From NCBI GenBank assembly GCA_001695595.3, contig MBPM02000018.1:868001-932000 (forward strand): a stretch of 64,000 bases of DNA. The letters run 5' to 3'. The translations under genes were made by a program, and so were the position numbers. The stretch comes from Plasmopara viticola (Eukaryota; Oomycota; Peronosporomycetes; Peronosporales; Peronosporaceae). Numbering within the stretch: the first letter of the stretch is position 1; each line of letters starts with the position of its first letter. The notes below the pieces were generated by a model. It searched no databases and was not told where the DNA came from. It was given only the letters and a program-made list of their open reading frames with translations. This document shows positions 33,420-45,109 of this stretch, piece after piece.

Positions 33420-35779
33420 ATGTTCGACGTACAGATGCAGCATATCGGGCGTGACGATCTCGATACGGCAGTGCTTGCTCGTCTCCAGCGCGTGATCTGC
33501 CGCAGTGCTTTTGTGGCAATCGACACCGAAATGGGGGGCGTCTCGTGTCACGAGTGCGTCGATCCTAAGTGCCTAACGTCTCAGACCTAATGTCCTTTGC
33601 CCGTGATTTGCACAGCACGCCGCGCCCCAGCGTCATGGATACAATCGACGAACGCTACGCTCAGTACCGCCACAGTGCGCAACAATTTCCTCTTGTGCAA
33701 TTTGGCCTCAGTGCCTTTTATTGGGACGCCGACGCGCGCGTCTTTTGCGTCGAAACGTTTCAATTTCCGCTCTTTCCCGTCTTCCACGACCAAGGCTCAG
33801 TCCCCAACCGTGCCGCTTCCGTCTGTCCTGACCGGCGATTCCTGATACAAGCCAAGTGTTTGCAATACATTCGAGCGCATGGCTTTGATCTGAATGCGTG
33901 GATCGACCAGGGGATTGGCCACCTGTCCCACTACGAGCAGCAGCAGGAGCCGTGCAAATCGACACTGGCACAGCCAGCCGGGCCTGAAGTATCACAAGAG
34001 TTGAATTCGACTACACCAGCGCTTATTACAGACGAGACGCAAAAGTTCTTGGATCGGATAATGATGAAAGTGAAGCAGAGACTAGCAGCGTATCAGAATG
34101 GAATACGGGAGGAGACTGCCGGTCGCGGAGGAACAGCGCAGGATCGCGTACTCCAACGGAGAAAACGGCGGAAAGGAAGGAAGGACGAGAAGGAGAAGGG
34201 TGAACGCACGAAATGGTGTGGGGGCGATAATGAAGACGCTTGCTTAACGTCTTCTGCAGGGAAGGATGCACTGCTTGACGTTGGAGTTGCCTTAAAAGAC
34301 CAAGACGGTGACGTACTCGATACTGGAGATGGAAAAGAGAGCGTACAGCATGAGGTGGACGCGGAAGTGGCGCAAGCGAAAGAGACTGTAATGAACGAGA
34401 ACGTTGTCGCGAGGATGAAGCAATTCTTAATGGCACCTGTTCCCAATGACCCTACCAATGGGCCATGTGGTGCCTTCGTGACAGAGCCTCTTGCTCCATT
34501 CCGTCGACACGCATTGGTGCAACACCTTTGCAAGATATTTCCAGGTACGCTGGCGGTGGACTGTCGAGTCGACAATATCGGCAACGACGACGTCGTTCAG
34601 AAGCCGTGGAAACGTCGCGTTCGTATCATTGATCCACGTTGCAAAAGTCAGCGATGCGCATTGTTGTTGGCCAACCAGCAACTTGCAGACGATGAGAGAC
34701 GTGAGCGGAATCTGAGTTTGATTGGCTTTACGGCCGTACTGGACATCATTGTAGCCGCTCAAAAGTCCATTGTTGGCCACAACTTACTCCTTGACCTCAT
34801 GCAATGTTACGACAAGTTTCACGGCCCGTTACCCGGTCGCTGTGCTGAGTTTCAGCGAGAATTGCATGCGTGGCTTGGTGCAGGTGGGGGTGTGTTTGAT
34901 ACCAAGACGCTCGTCGACTATGCGATGCAAAAAGTTGACTCGTTTGGTGCACATTTGACACACACTGCACTCGAAAATTGTTTTGAAGTACTGTCCAAAC
35001 ACCCATTTTACGGCCCAGACGTGCAGTGCGTACAGAGTCTACGAGAAGACGCTGTGCGCAAGCCACTGGACTCTTTTCAATCACCGCTTCAAGCGCATCA
35101 GGCAGGATACGATGCTTTTATGACGGGATTTGTATTTCTGCGCGTGTGTTCTGGTCTTGGCATCTCCAACGAACGTATCGCTTCCTTGGGAAAACCTTCG
35201 CAAGGCTTCACCGAGCACATGAACGATACGTTGGCATCGTTGCGAAACGTGCTGTTTGTAAGCCACTTCTTGCCGACATGTGTACTGACTTTACCGGGTC
35301 CGTACCCGCAACCGACTCTTACACCGTCACGCTCTCGATTTGTCCGTATGAAGTTATCAAGAACGCGTGTACCCACAGCTCTAGCGACTCTGCCGTTGCC
35401 AACGACGACATCACGCTCTGCTTTGAAAACGTTTCATATCAAACACTGCGTTGGTTGGGTGCTCAATCTGCAGTCGGCAACGAAACTCATTAACGTTTAT
35501 TGGGAAGGCCAGGATTGCGTATATGTCGAGTTGCCATCTGCTGAAGCTGTTGAGCAGTTACTAGCACTGCGTGCTCAGACCAAGGAGTGCTGGGGATCCA
35601 CGAACGATCCCATGCCGTCCATTGGGTGCGTGGATCTAGACCGATGCCCTGCAACATACGACTGTGCGGAGATAGAGGCGAGAACGATAATTTTAGCGCC
35701 ACCATTGGCTGCACAGCAATCGACTACTGGCGACGAAAAATCGCGAAGAAAACGAAAGAGTTGCGAGATGGCGCCCTGA
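33420..35779 (+). CDS. PARN: PARN-like poly(A)-specific ribonuclease, reading frame interrupted
   Basis: The family is clear from the DEDD nuclease text: FVAIDTEMGG (motif I) in an ATG-started frame at 33420, then in another frame IDERYAQYRHSAQQF, LVQFGLSAFYWD, GFDLNAWIDQGIG, IVGHNLLLDLM (motif II, Asp) and HQAGYDAFMTGF (motif III, Asp). A charged Lys/Arg/Glu-rich insert lies between. PARN shortens mRNA and small-RNA poly(A) tails. The first frame stops at TAA 33588, and the second is closed upstream by TAA at 33566, so motif I and the rest are not in one frame. The switch coincides with two similar 8-mers, CCTAAGTG (33564) and CCTAACGT (33572); one 8-bp copy too many explains it. A second, compensated shift appears near 35311-35475, where frame 1 gives RRM-like text (DSYTVTLSICPYEV). 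An ATG at 33590 would start a 729-residue product lacking motif I. Either a recent pseudogene or assembly errors. Confidence 0.72.
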
Positions 35780-36303
35780 AGCATTAGATGTGGAATGTAA
35801 TGAGTGTCACATTTGCGGCTCTTAATTTATAGTAAGGGTAAATGACAAGAGTAGTTCTTGTTAGTAGTAGGTAGAGGTTTAAATGCAAGCTACATTTATA
35901 AAAGACGTATATAAATTTAATGTTTGTCCGATCCCCCCGGTATCACACTTACATTCACCAGAAACAGCACGTGGCGTGCGGGGAAAGAGCACAATGCTAT
36001 TCGACAGCGCTAACTTATACATGACCGTTTTGTAAGTACTCACAACACCTCACTATATTACCTTACACTGCAGATCTTGGTGGAGGCACACAATCGCTTA
36101 CACGTAAAACTTCATTCGTCTAATAGACAGTATAGAGTACAGACCCTGCAACTGCTAGTTAAGCCAAGTCATGATGTCTGCAGATGATATACAGCACAGT
36201 CGTGACTGCTACAGTTTTGCCCTGCACCTGTAATTGTCACAAAATCAATACATTCGCATCTCGGCAAGCAAATCGGAAAATTACGGATAGAGTTTCTGAT
36301 TTA

Positions 36304-36634
36304 TTTTGGAAAAGGTTGGGGTGACGCCCTCCTTCCAAGCGCGGGGGCTAAATGCTCGCGCGCTTCGGGCAGGTGCTCTCGGGCATCTGCAGGTCTCTAA
36401 CGGGTCTCACCCTCGACGCGTCGGTCTCCAGCATCAGGGCGCCACCTGGGCTCTTACCAAGTCAGAACTACACAAAATAATGGAAGACCCTCACGGCCTC
36501 GGTGCTGGCTGCACTGCCCGCCGAACGAGACCCGACGTATGCGGACACCACTCTATGCCGTGGACTAGCCAGACTGAGCCTAGCACGTGCATAACTTGGC
36601 AACGCAATAACGTAATACAATACAATATAAGTGG
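36304..36634 (+). mobile_element. SINE-like retroposon, copy A
   Basis: A GC-rich block of about 330 bp in AT-rich surroundings, beginning ttttggaaaaggttggggtg and ending in a simple tail (aatacaatacaat). The same block occurs inverted at 51661-51986. The 8-mer ctgattta lies on both sides (36296-36303 and 36635-36642) and may be a target-site duplication. The block carries an open frame (GVTPSFQARGL...) that looks like a spurious product of the repeat, not a gene. Short size, a simple-repeat tail and a target duplication suggest a SINE; no clear polymerase III A and B boxes were found, so a solo LTR or non-autonomous element remains possible. Confidence 0.65.
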
Positions 36635-38242
36635 CTGATTTAGTCATGATTTCTAATATTAAACAAATACAATAATACAAACATCTCAATACGCAAATCG
36701 GTAAACTTACTGATAGTGTCCGATTCAGTCATGATTTATTTAGGCTCTTCTAATCTACTAAAGCTTTGACGGCCTCCTTCACTCAGAGTTGGACTATAAA
36801 AAAAGAAGGATTATTTCTATTCTTTGCTCTTTGACTTTTATACAAAAATTGTCTAGATAATAAGGACGTTTGATTAGTCAGTGAAGAAGACAGTCACTTG
36901 AAAATGTATAGGTCAGCGTACATCATACAGACGGTGTTGACTAGTCAACAGGTATTGATTTTCCTAGCGCCTTACGTTTGTCCTGGGATGCACCCGACAC
37001 CTTTTTAAAAACACTTGACCTTACTGGTAATGCGACTACAGATACACCCGTAGTTACTTTCAATTTAAATGTTAAGTCAAGCGTCCAAGAATTGTACACA
37101 GTCGACCGAGCCCGGAGCTCACAACAAGAAGACACTAATTTTGACGCAATTTGGAGGTCTCGCGATGAGGTGTGTGGCGGTCGATACGACTAAAAAGTTA
37201 ATGGGTTACATGATCTCAAAATTTAAGGATAACAAAAAACGTTACTTAACCGCCAAGGTCGAAAATTGAGCGCGCACGTTTGGTCTCGCAAAAAATTCCA
37301 TTTTCTTAAAAAAGGCTGTATGGCTGAGGACAGAGCGGTCTTCTTCGCCGCTTCTAATTCATCAAAGGCAGTGGTACATGAAAGATAGATGCCATGAGAA
37401 GCGGATGCATTTTTGTGGGCATTAAGAGCTTCTTGTGAGGTGTAGCTCCGACACATTAAATCGAAGACTGTAACAATGTCAGTCTTTTACCGCAAGGTAG
37501 TAGCAAGTAAATTCAAACACTTGAAAGTGCGTATCCAGCCTCTGGCTTGGTATCAAAATCGAAAATAGTTTGATGGTTACTTGTCTCCAGCCCACCATGT
37601 AAGAAATTATTCTCGGCGCTTAGTTTTTGTTCAATGCGAGTGAAGGTTATATAGCACTTTAAAGATCATCAAATTCAAAATCGATTCTCTGACTAAGCAT
37701 ATTAGTGATATAGTGCTATGCTTTTTCAAGGGTATCCGCATAACAGGTACAAACATCCTTGTCTTCTAGCTTCTTACTACGCCTAAAAGGACCCTTAAGC
37801 CGAATTTGATGCGGTCCTTAAAGCTTGCGCATAGTCATCGTAAGGTTGCGCTGAGAACAACGGTTTTTTAGCCAACTACTTTTCCTAGATATATCACGGT
37901 GCAAAAAGCAGCTGTGCATGCCTTTCAATGTCAAAAATCACGGAGGTCGTCCGGAAGATCCTTCACCTCTTTGTCAGACCTGCTGCTCGAGGTGTAAGTG
38001 AATTTCTTGCATATGGTAATTTGAGTCGGCACTGAGTCACATGACCCACACCCACTAATTTAGCAATTTTTGCCACTGAACCTCCCAAAGAAGTTTACTA
38101 AGGGTAGTTTTCTTTGACTCTGCCCACTTTCATATTCCAACTTCTCCTCGGCAAGGGAGGTCGGGCTTTCTCTTCAACAGCTATAACGCCTCCTGTCTAT
38201 TTGGTCGAGAGCATTCGCTTGGCTGATAAATGTAACGACAAG

Positions 38243-38473
38243 TCAAACACAAATTTGAAGTGTAACCCTAGGCAGTAAACTATTGTATACTTCACTTATT
38301 ATAAATAGATAACCTGGCCTTTCACTTGTACGTGTAGAACCATCAGCATGCTGTTTAAACCGAAAGACATTTTTTCTCGGCATAAATGGCTGATGTGTAT
38401 GCCTAAAAAATATATCATGCTCAAGGTACTCGTCATTTAAAAAAACGACTTGGGCTGGATCTGTCGGATCCAC
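38243..38473 (-). mobile_element. Possible Ty1/copia reverse transcriptase remnant
   Basis: A 76-codon frame contains MPRKNVFRFKQHADGSTR, resembling the start of copia reverse transcriptases (a W-V-F-K-x-K-x-x-x-D-G-S motif followed by a charged stretch). The expected following text (KARLVAKG) is absent, and the frame ends soon after. This is a weak call on one motif. Confidence 0.28.
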
Positions 38474-39200
38474 CCTACAGTAATGCAGATTGTCTGCCCA
38501 CTCATAGCAAAAAAGCTACAGTCTTTGTCCGAAAGGGTCACCCAGATTTGGCATGTCGGAACTTGGGGCTCTAGGTTGTCATTTTTTGTGCCTGATATTT
38601 GTGCTCGTCGGCAGGGCTTTGACCTTGGCTGACTTGGTCTCTTTTAAAGCCCGGCCTGCGCTAAAGCACGTCGGCAAGAGCATTAAGTTTGGCATTTCAC
38701 AAAGCTTTATCGTGCAAGGAATTCTTGCCATCTTGCCAGTTGTTGGAACAAGCGATGGCTATCTGCAAAAATGTGATTTTAATCGACTACAAGAAGCCTC
38801 GAACTCAGAGGTGCACTGCGGCCTTTATCAGAGCATTAGTAGTTTCTTGCTATGAGTAGGCAAGATCTGTTAGGCAGTCCTGTGCATTCGGAATTAGAGC
38901 GAGAGGACTTGCCTATGACCGTCCCTATCACGTTGCAGTAGTGCACAACCGATGACATACCTGGAAGTACTGCAAACGATGCTTAATTGCATTGTCTAGT
39001 CCAGGAAGCTTTTTGAAAGGTTTCTTTGATGATTCCTAATCATTTTGGCACCTCCAGCCCTACTCAATGCTCTTTCTTTAAATGAGAATCGACAGAAGCC
39101 TCGCAGCATCCTCAAAGACAGCATTATTGCTTCTTAAGTAGTTGGATAGACCTTACTTCTCCCTTATTTGTGTATTGTGGTGCCGTAGGGATATGCATAT

Positions 39201-39634
39201 ATGTTGATGCTATACTAAAGTTAATTGGCCCTCATGCCTCTTAAACTTGGCTTAGGTAGCCTGAATTGGACTATTTAAATCACAAAGGAGTGACTCCCTC
39301 ATTCGAGTGCCAGAAGTTCGGCTTTATAATGTGACCCGATACAGTCCCCCTACCTTATATACAATAGAACGTAATCTAGAGTTTGAGATACGACCAAGTG
39401 ATTTTGTCGCGCAGGGATACATATGTTGATGCTATTATAAAGTTAATTGGCCCTCATGCCTCTTAAACTTGGTTTAGGTAGCCTGAAATGGACTATATGA
39501 ATCACAAAGGAGTGACTTCCTCATGCCAGTGCCAGAAGTTCGGCTTTGTAATGTGACCCGATACAGTTCCCCTACCTTATATACAATAGGACGTAATCTA
39601 GAATTTGAGATACGACCAAGAGATTATGTCGCGG
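39201..39634. repeat. Tandem duplication, 222-bp unit, two copies
   Basis: The segment beginning atgttgatgctat at 39201 recurs at 39423, and the copies match to about 39634 with some 10-15 substitutions (for example ttaaacttggcttaggtagc against ttaaacttggtttaggtagc). Frame VPEVRL-NVTRYS-PTLYTI is kept in both copies, so the duplicated piece may have been coding once. Divergence shows it is not recent. Confidence 0.85.
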
Positions 39635-41805
39635 CGTCCGCTCTTTGGCTTTATACAATCTATTTAAGTCAAAACGATGCCTTTAAATCGAACCAGAAAT
39701 CGATGACAATGAGCTCTTTGCATTTAAATAGCTCTCGTATTTCTGGAAATGGAGCTTTAAGTTATCTAACAAATGAGGTCTCTTTGTCCACCACGTATTC
39801 GTTTGTGACACGTCGGGTACGAGTTTGTATCGCATTCTTGCGTAAGGGTGTTGCTGTCTTGTGCCCGCGTGTCTTGCGCTCGTTTGCAAAATAAATTTTG
39901 TAGCTTGCACTTGGTGGCGCTATGCTATTCATATGTTAACTACTGTGTCTTGCAGATCAATGCTACCTGATTGCAGAAACTTGCTACCCTAAGCTGGTGG
40001 CTCTATGATACCCACATTTAAAAGCGCTATTGCCAATTTCTTCGGCCGTTTGTGCTGTCAGCAAAGCTTTGTACTCGCCGAGAATCATATTAAAGACGTC
40101 GCCAATTACCTTCATGAAGATCTTTTCTTATTGCCTCTCGGATCTATTTTAGATGTGTGTACTACCGGCCCATGCTTTCTTCAAGGCTTAAACACGACTA
40201 ACGAAACCTCTACTGCGCAAAATTTAGCGGCTTTCGCCTATGGTCTTGCTGCACCAATCGATTAAGAGCTTGGACACTTCCAGCCACAACATGTGTCGCA
40301 ATTTCGTGTCGCTGACGAGTGTAACTCCTTGCTGCTTTTACCCTCGAATTTTACCGCTAATTTATTTAATCCTACCGACGTCTATAATCATCCCAATAGC
40401 CAGATCGACATGCTTCCGCAGATTTGTTTTGAACATCAATTAACTCATTCTAATTGGCCATAGTTGGTTACTGAAGCGCGACATTCCTCGACGCTTTGGT
40501 CTATCCAATCTCGAGATTTTAACTTTAACTCAAACATTCGCGTGTGCAACTAGCAGCTCACTGCATCTGGCCTTTTCTTAAGAGCTTTAGAGCTTTTAAC
40601 AAAAGCGCATGGCTTGCATCAGTTACACACCCACCATGAAACTTTCCACTTCCCCGGTTGTCACGTCACCTCTACGGGTGGCCAGCGTTTTCCTAAATTT
40701 TAGAACGCAGCTATTACCACCGACCCTTCAAGACGCATTGATGTGAGTCAAAGGTCCACATTGTTGGCCCCCTTCGGATCAGGTACGTATCACTTGCCCT
40801 TACCTACTGCAATCAGAGCCGTACCCGCTGCTTTATAAAAACGCTTGAGTCCGTTAAGACTGGACTTATTTCAGTGCGCCTACGGAATTTACAACACACC
40901 AAGGTGCGACCCTATTTGCACCGGTACTCCTCGTATTAGTTGGTTCGAATCGATTAAATTATCAATGCTCTCTGCACTCAAGAGATTGATCCCCTGAGAT
41001 CATTCGAAAATATAGTCACCGTGGCTTGCTTGGAAGTGGCACCCCAATATTATAGGAACATATTTGAAGACTTTGCTCCTTTCTTGTTTGCAGACAAGGA
41101 AGCGTGAACCATAACAGGCCTTGATGTTTACCGGAAGAAACTTTGCCTTTAGAAATGACGCGATACTTGGGCGGAATAACTTATCTTTACGATAACTCGG
41201 TTAAGAACCACGTATACCGAACCGTCTAAATCTAAGGCAGCGTTAGTGGCCTTCTCTTACTCCTCAAACAAAATGAAGAATCTTTTTTTTACTTTAAATG
41301 CGAAAATCGTAAGCTTTACCAGCTCAATGTCCACAATAGGAGCTACTGCCGGGGGGCCTGTACTTCCAAGACCCCAATTTACAAACCTTGCTCGTTGAGC
41401 CTAAGCGCCACCAGCGCACTTGATGCTATGCAGAGGGCTGCAACTGTATCGGCTCTCCAAGCCATAAAAGGCAGGAAGTCTTCCGAACAGTGCAAAATGC
41501 GCGTCCTACAGATACAGGAAGGCTTATCTACTCGCGAAAGCGCAATATCAAACACTATTTGCCATGACGGAGCCACACACCACCTTGCACATGAGAGTAT
41601 GCGATAAGATCGTTCATTATTGACATGTACAATAAAGTGCAGGTTAAAACTGATAAGTTATCATTGATTTCTTGTGGGCCAATTAAGCACCAAAAAATAA
41701 CTTGTAAGAGGCAGGCTATCAGAATAATACACGAGTATGCAAACCGGTATTAATACTGCACGTTTTTTAGATATTCGTGGTAGTAATTCCTTTGAAAAGA
41801 CAAAA

Positions 41806-44010
41806 TCACCAAAGCTGACATTTAGCCTCAGGATTCATCGGTGCACCAGCAGGACACGAAAATACTTTTGCAAAGTCAAGCGAATTACTTGCAACGCCAT
41901 TAATGCGCGATCGATCAGGCGAGTGCGGGTCTGTTGCTATTTGACGAATTCTATTGGCGTCGCTTGCCTTGGCACAAAAAGTCTGTGCAAACGAGACGAA
42001 AAAAAGTCGATCCGCAACATTCGTCGTCACTTCGTCTCTCCTGTCGCTCAGACGCTTTGCTTGTGCATTCATAAACGCATGATACGCAGCAAATGCAAGC
42101 GTGACACCTCCATTGTCTGCAATATTCTCACTCAAAGTGTAATTACCGTTGACGTGGCCCAGCACTTGATTGTCAATGTCACTTGGCACTTCGTATTTGT
42201 CATACTGTGCCACAAGACAAGCCATCCGCGTTTCAAATTCGTTTGCCGTGTCATTACTCCACCAATCGTTGAGGCTGCCATCGCTACCGTAATTTCTTCC
42301 ATTTGCATCGAAACCGTGGGTCAATTCGTGGCCAATGATACTGCCAATGGACCCAAAGTTACGTGCTGGGTGGCGACGACGAGAAAAGAAGGGAGGTTGT
42401 AAAATTCCTGCTGGAAAAACGATCTGATTCGATGTTGGCTGATAATACGCGTTGGCTGATGCGCTCGTCATTGACCACTCCGTCCGATCGACGGGGGCCC
42501 CGATTTTAGCAACCGCTTTGGCAAATTTGTCCTCGTTCAGAATAAGAATATTCTCCGCAAGAGAGGCCTTTGCTTGTAATTGAAAGGCAAAGTGTTCTTG
42601 GTGTGTGGAATGGCCAATGAGATTCGTCATAGCGTCCAATTTGTCCAACGCAGCGGCCCGCGTGGGTTCGTCCAGCCAGTCAAGTCGACCCAGAGTTCGT
42701 CTCAGTGAAGCTTGGATCTGACTCACGAGGTCACGTGCAACCTTTTCACTGGCGTCGTCCAAGCGCAAGAGAGCATAATACTTGCCCACGAGCTCTGGAA
42801 AGCTGCCAGTGACATGACTTAGACATTTTTTCCATCGTTCGACAGGCGTTTTTTGGCCACGCAGCTTGTGGGAGAAGAAAGTAAAAGTCGCACGGTAAAA
42901 TGGGGCACTGAGTATTGCAGCGAACGCATCAATGTACTGATATTGCAGCACTGCCTTCAAAGTGGTTAGCGTCACCGACTCGCTTGCCACAAACTTTTCG
43001 GTACGTCTAAAATACGCTGGGGTTTCCACAATAACATTGGTCTTATTCGCTACAAACCCCGAGAGAAGGCCAGCGCCATCAACGTAGTGAGCAAACAAAA
43101 GTGGGTACAATTTCGCTGCCTTGGCTACACTCATGCGGTTGTACGTAGCACGAGGATCCGAGAGCTCTTCCTTGGGTACATGAAGGGATGCAAGCTGTTG
43201 CTCGAAACGAGTGACAGCGACAGCGAGAACGGCGGCAGTATTGGCATCCAAACCCACCAAACGGAATAATGTCGTAATATACGCTTGAAAGTCATTTCGA
43301 ACCGACAGGAACTTTTTCTTGTCCAGATAGTACTCGGGGTCGGGCAGCGACAATCCCGTTTGCGAGGCATAGAGTGCGTAAGTTGCAGCCGCTCGCTGAT
43401 CAGCCGAGACCCTGAGCTGCGTCAAAAAAGCTGGTCCGACTCTCGACAAATTTCCTGCCACTTGAAACAGCTGTTCTTTGGTCGTCGTCGCACTAATCAG
43501 CTGTAAGCTTGGCATCAGCATCATAACCGACGCCTGATCCGCTGTTGGGTTGCTGGTATTGCTGTAATTCATGCAGGAATCATATAATTCACCGATCAGT
43601 GGCCATCCTTGTGACATGAGGTCCTTCAAAACCTTGTCATTTTCATCACTTACAGTTGTAAATGACAGCGAGTAACTCGATTTGTTGTCTGGAATCTCCG
43701 TCTGATCCAGCCACGCGCCGCAACTAAATTCGTAAAAGTCATCACAGGGATCAACAGTGAGATCCATATGACCCATTACGTCTTCAGGGAACGAGTCGAT
43801 CCAATCGGGTGGTGTGGAAGCTTTGGCTTGAAGACGTCGCTGGGGTAGCACGACTTCATTACGCACCATCGATACCACAAAAAGCATCACCATCCCCAGT
43901 CCACTACAAGTCCAAAAGGAGGGTTTCTGCAACGATGCTTTAGCCTCACGAGGCTTCAGCACTCTCGACACATGGGAAATGTTGATCCAGTTTGAGACTC
44001 TGAAATTCAT
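41806..44010 (-). CDS. M13-family zinc metalloendopeptidase (neprilysin-like), type II membrane protein
   Basis: Intronless, 734 residues from the ATG at 44010; a longer frame begins at GTG 44025, but ATG is preferred. A short cytoplasmic N terminus is followed by a hydrophobic segment at about residues 31-49 (SFWTCSGLGMVMLFVVSMV), so the enzyme is probably a type II membrane protein with its catalytic part outside or in the lumen. Family landmarks: DPCDDFYEFSCGAWL near residue 90; NAYYQPTSNQIVFPAGILQPPFF; zinc motif HELTH at about 561-565 (GHELTHGFDANGR); the third zinc ligand Glu in SENIADNGG near 628; and the C-terminal CPAGAPMNPEAKCQLW, which is the usual M13 ending with its conserved Cys-x-x-Trp. 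Length fits the family (about 650-770). It cleaves small peptides; the substrate in an oomycete is unknown. Confidence 0.93.
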   Translation of the reverse strand: MNFRVSNWINISHVSRVLKPREAKASLQKPSFWTCSGLGMVMLFVVSMVRNEVVLPQRRLQAKASTPPDWIDSFPEDVMGHMDLTVDPCDDFYEFSCGAWLDQTEIPDNKSSYSLSFTTVSDENDKVLKDLMSQGWPLIGELYDSCMNYSNTSNPTADQASVMMLMPSLQLISATTTKEQLFQVAGNLSRVGPAFLTQLRVSADQRAAATYALYASQTGLSLPDPEYYLDKKKFLSVRNDFQAYITTLFRLVGLDANTAAVLAVAVTRFEQQLASLHVPKEELSDPRATYNRMSVAKAAKLYPLLFAHYVDGAGLLSGFVANKTNVIVETPAYFRRTEKFVASESVTLTTLKAVLQYQYIDAFAAILSAPFYRATFTFFSHKLRGQKTPVERWKKCLSHVTGSFPELVGKYYALLRLDDASEKVARDLVSQIQASLRRTLGRLDWLDEPTRAAALDKLDAMTNLIGHSTHQEHFAFQLQAKASLAENILILNEDKFAKAVAKIGAPVDRTEWSMTSASANAYYQPTSNQIVFPAGILQPPFFSRRRHPARNFGSIGSIIGHELTHGFDANGRNYGSDGSLNDWWSNDTANEFETRMACLVAQYDKYEVPSDIDNQVLGHVNGNYTLSENIADNGGVTLAFAAYHAFMNAQAKRLSDRRDEVTTNVADRLFFVSFAQTFCAKASDANRIRQIATDPHSPDRSRINGVASNSLDFAKVFSCPAGAPMNPEAKCQLW

Positions 44011-44743
44011 TTTGTAAGCTACCACCTTTCGACAATACTACTTGCTGCCCGTGTTGGGTGAATTGGACTGTGGTAGATTGTCGTAGCCATGACAACGACC
44101 CAGATTGGGAGCTGGAAGATGCAATCACGGGATGTTGCAAATAGCCAATCAGACCTCATCAGTTTTAATCATAAGAGGCTCTGTACCTCCCAATCGCTCC
44201 TCTTAAAGCAAAAAGACAGATGCCAAGGCTGGGCATACTGGGTCTCCAATTTTGTTTTGCGAGGAGGCCACTCTTCTGTGTTGTATTCTGAGTCTAAGGA
44301 GGTAATTTATTTTAAGTGCAGCTGCTGTCCACGTTTCTTTCTCATAAAGATAATGGTAAAGTGTTTGGGCAACAATACCTCTAGCCATTATATCAATCAC
44401 ATCGTGTGGTGTTTGAGCAAGGGATATCGAAATTCATCCTTTCTTCACTCCATGTGCATCAAAGTTTTGTCGATAAAGTTGTGATCTCTGAACATTCGCG
44501 CTTTAACTTGCGAACCATTGGATCAATTAATTCCTATATGGAACATATTTCAGAAAAGCCTGTCGCAATGCATGAGTTGATTTGAAGAAACCACCATGCA
44601 CGTACCTGATACCGGTAAATTGCAGTGAAAGCAAAAGATGATCTACACATCTGCTAAAAATTCTGTAAGACCCCCTTTTTACCTTTTTACCCTAAGCTGT
44701 AGTAACGATTATAATTGGCTGGAGCAAACACCATTGGATTTAA

Positions 44744-45109
44744 ATGCACTGTAGAATACAGAACACTCGCAAGGGCAAAAAGACTTTGCAAATTTCACCT
44801 TATAATCATTCTTCCATTTCTATAAGTCAGCTAGAATCCATCGTTGATACTACTTACGCGTCCTTGGAAGAGGCTCGCTTGGCAGTTACTCTTCAATCGC
44901 AGGATAAGAGCTTCATACTTACGTGCAAAAGAACAAGAAGTGTTGGACACCGATCAGACGGTGCATACATAGCTATGTGTCTTGAATGCTCGCGTGCAAA
45001 AATTTCAACTTCCAAGCCGCAGCAGCAGCGTAAAAAGGTTAATGCCGATGCGGCTCGCACAGCCAATGCAGAGATCAATTTTGACGCTCTAAGTAATGTC
45101 GATGATTGA
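44744..45109 (+). CDS. Small hypothetical protein, possibly transposase DNA-binding remnant
   Basis: The ATG at 44744 opens 121 codons ending TGA at 45109. The central part (YASLEEARLAVTLQSQDKSFILTCKRTRS...CLECSRAK) has a pattern like the FAR1/WRKY-type zinc-binding domain at the N terminus of MULE transposases: a 'S-L-E-E-A' helix, a basic beta stretch and a C-x2-C. The remaining His/Cys ligands are not seen. It could be a remnant of a MULE or a small expressed protein. From 44011 to 44743 I see no gene. Confidence 0.3.
   Translation: MHCRIQNTRKGKKTLQISPYNHSSISISQLESIVDTTYASLEEARLAVTLQSQDKSFILTCKRTRSVGHRSDGAYIAMCLECSRAKISTSKPQQQRKKVNADAARTANAEINFDALSNVDD

Larger units (their letters stand above)
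35780..41805. other. Gene-poor, repeat-bearing interval
   Basis: Between the PARN-like and M13 genes no intact gene is seen. The interval contains a SINE-like element at 36304-36634, a possible copia remnant at 38243-38473, a 222-bp tandem duplication from 39201 and short protein-like frames (36978-37193, 38553-38855, 39523-39894, 40005-40265, 41395-41607) that have no recognised motif and are interrupted. Sequences flanking the SINE-like copy (36242-36303 and 36672-36745) resemble each other, suggesting insertion into an older duplication. Confidence 0.55.

Noticed and set aside
33420..33590. Tiny intron joining PARN motif I to the main frame
   Set aside because: Possible GT-AG pairs would give introns under 40 nt or the wrong phase, well below the 61-79 nt seen elsewhere in the window.
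36306..36638. 110-codon frame GVTPSFQARGL... as a gene
   Set aside because: It lies wholly within a dispersed SINE-like repeat that recurs inverted at 51661-51986; it is the translation of a repeat.
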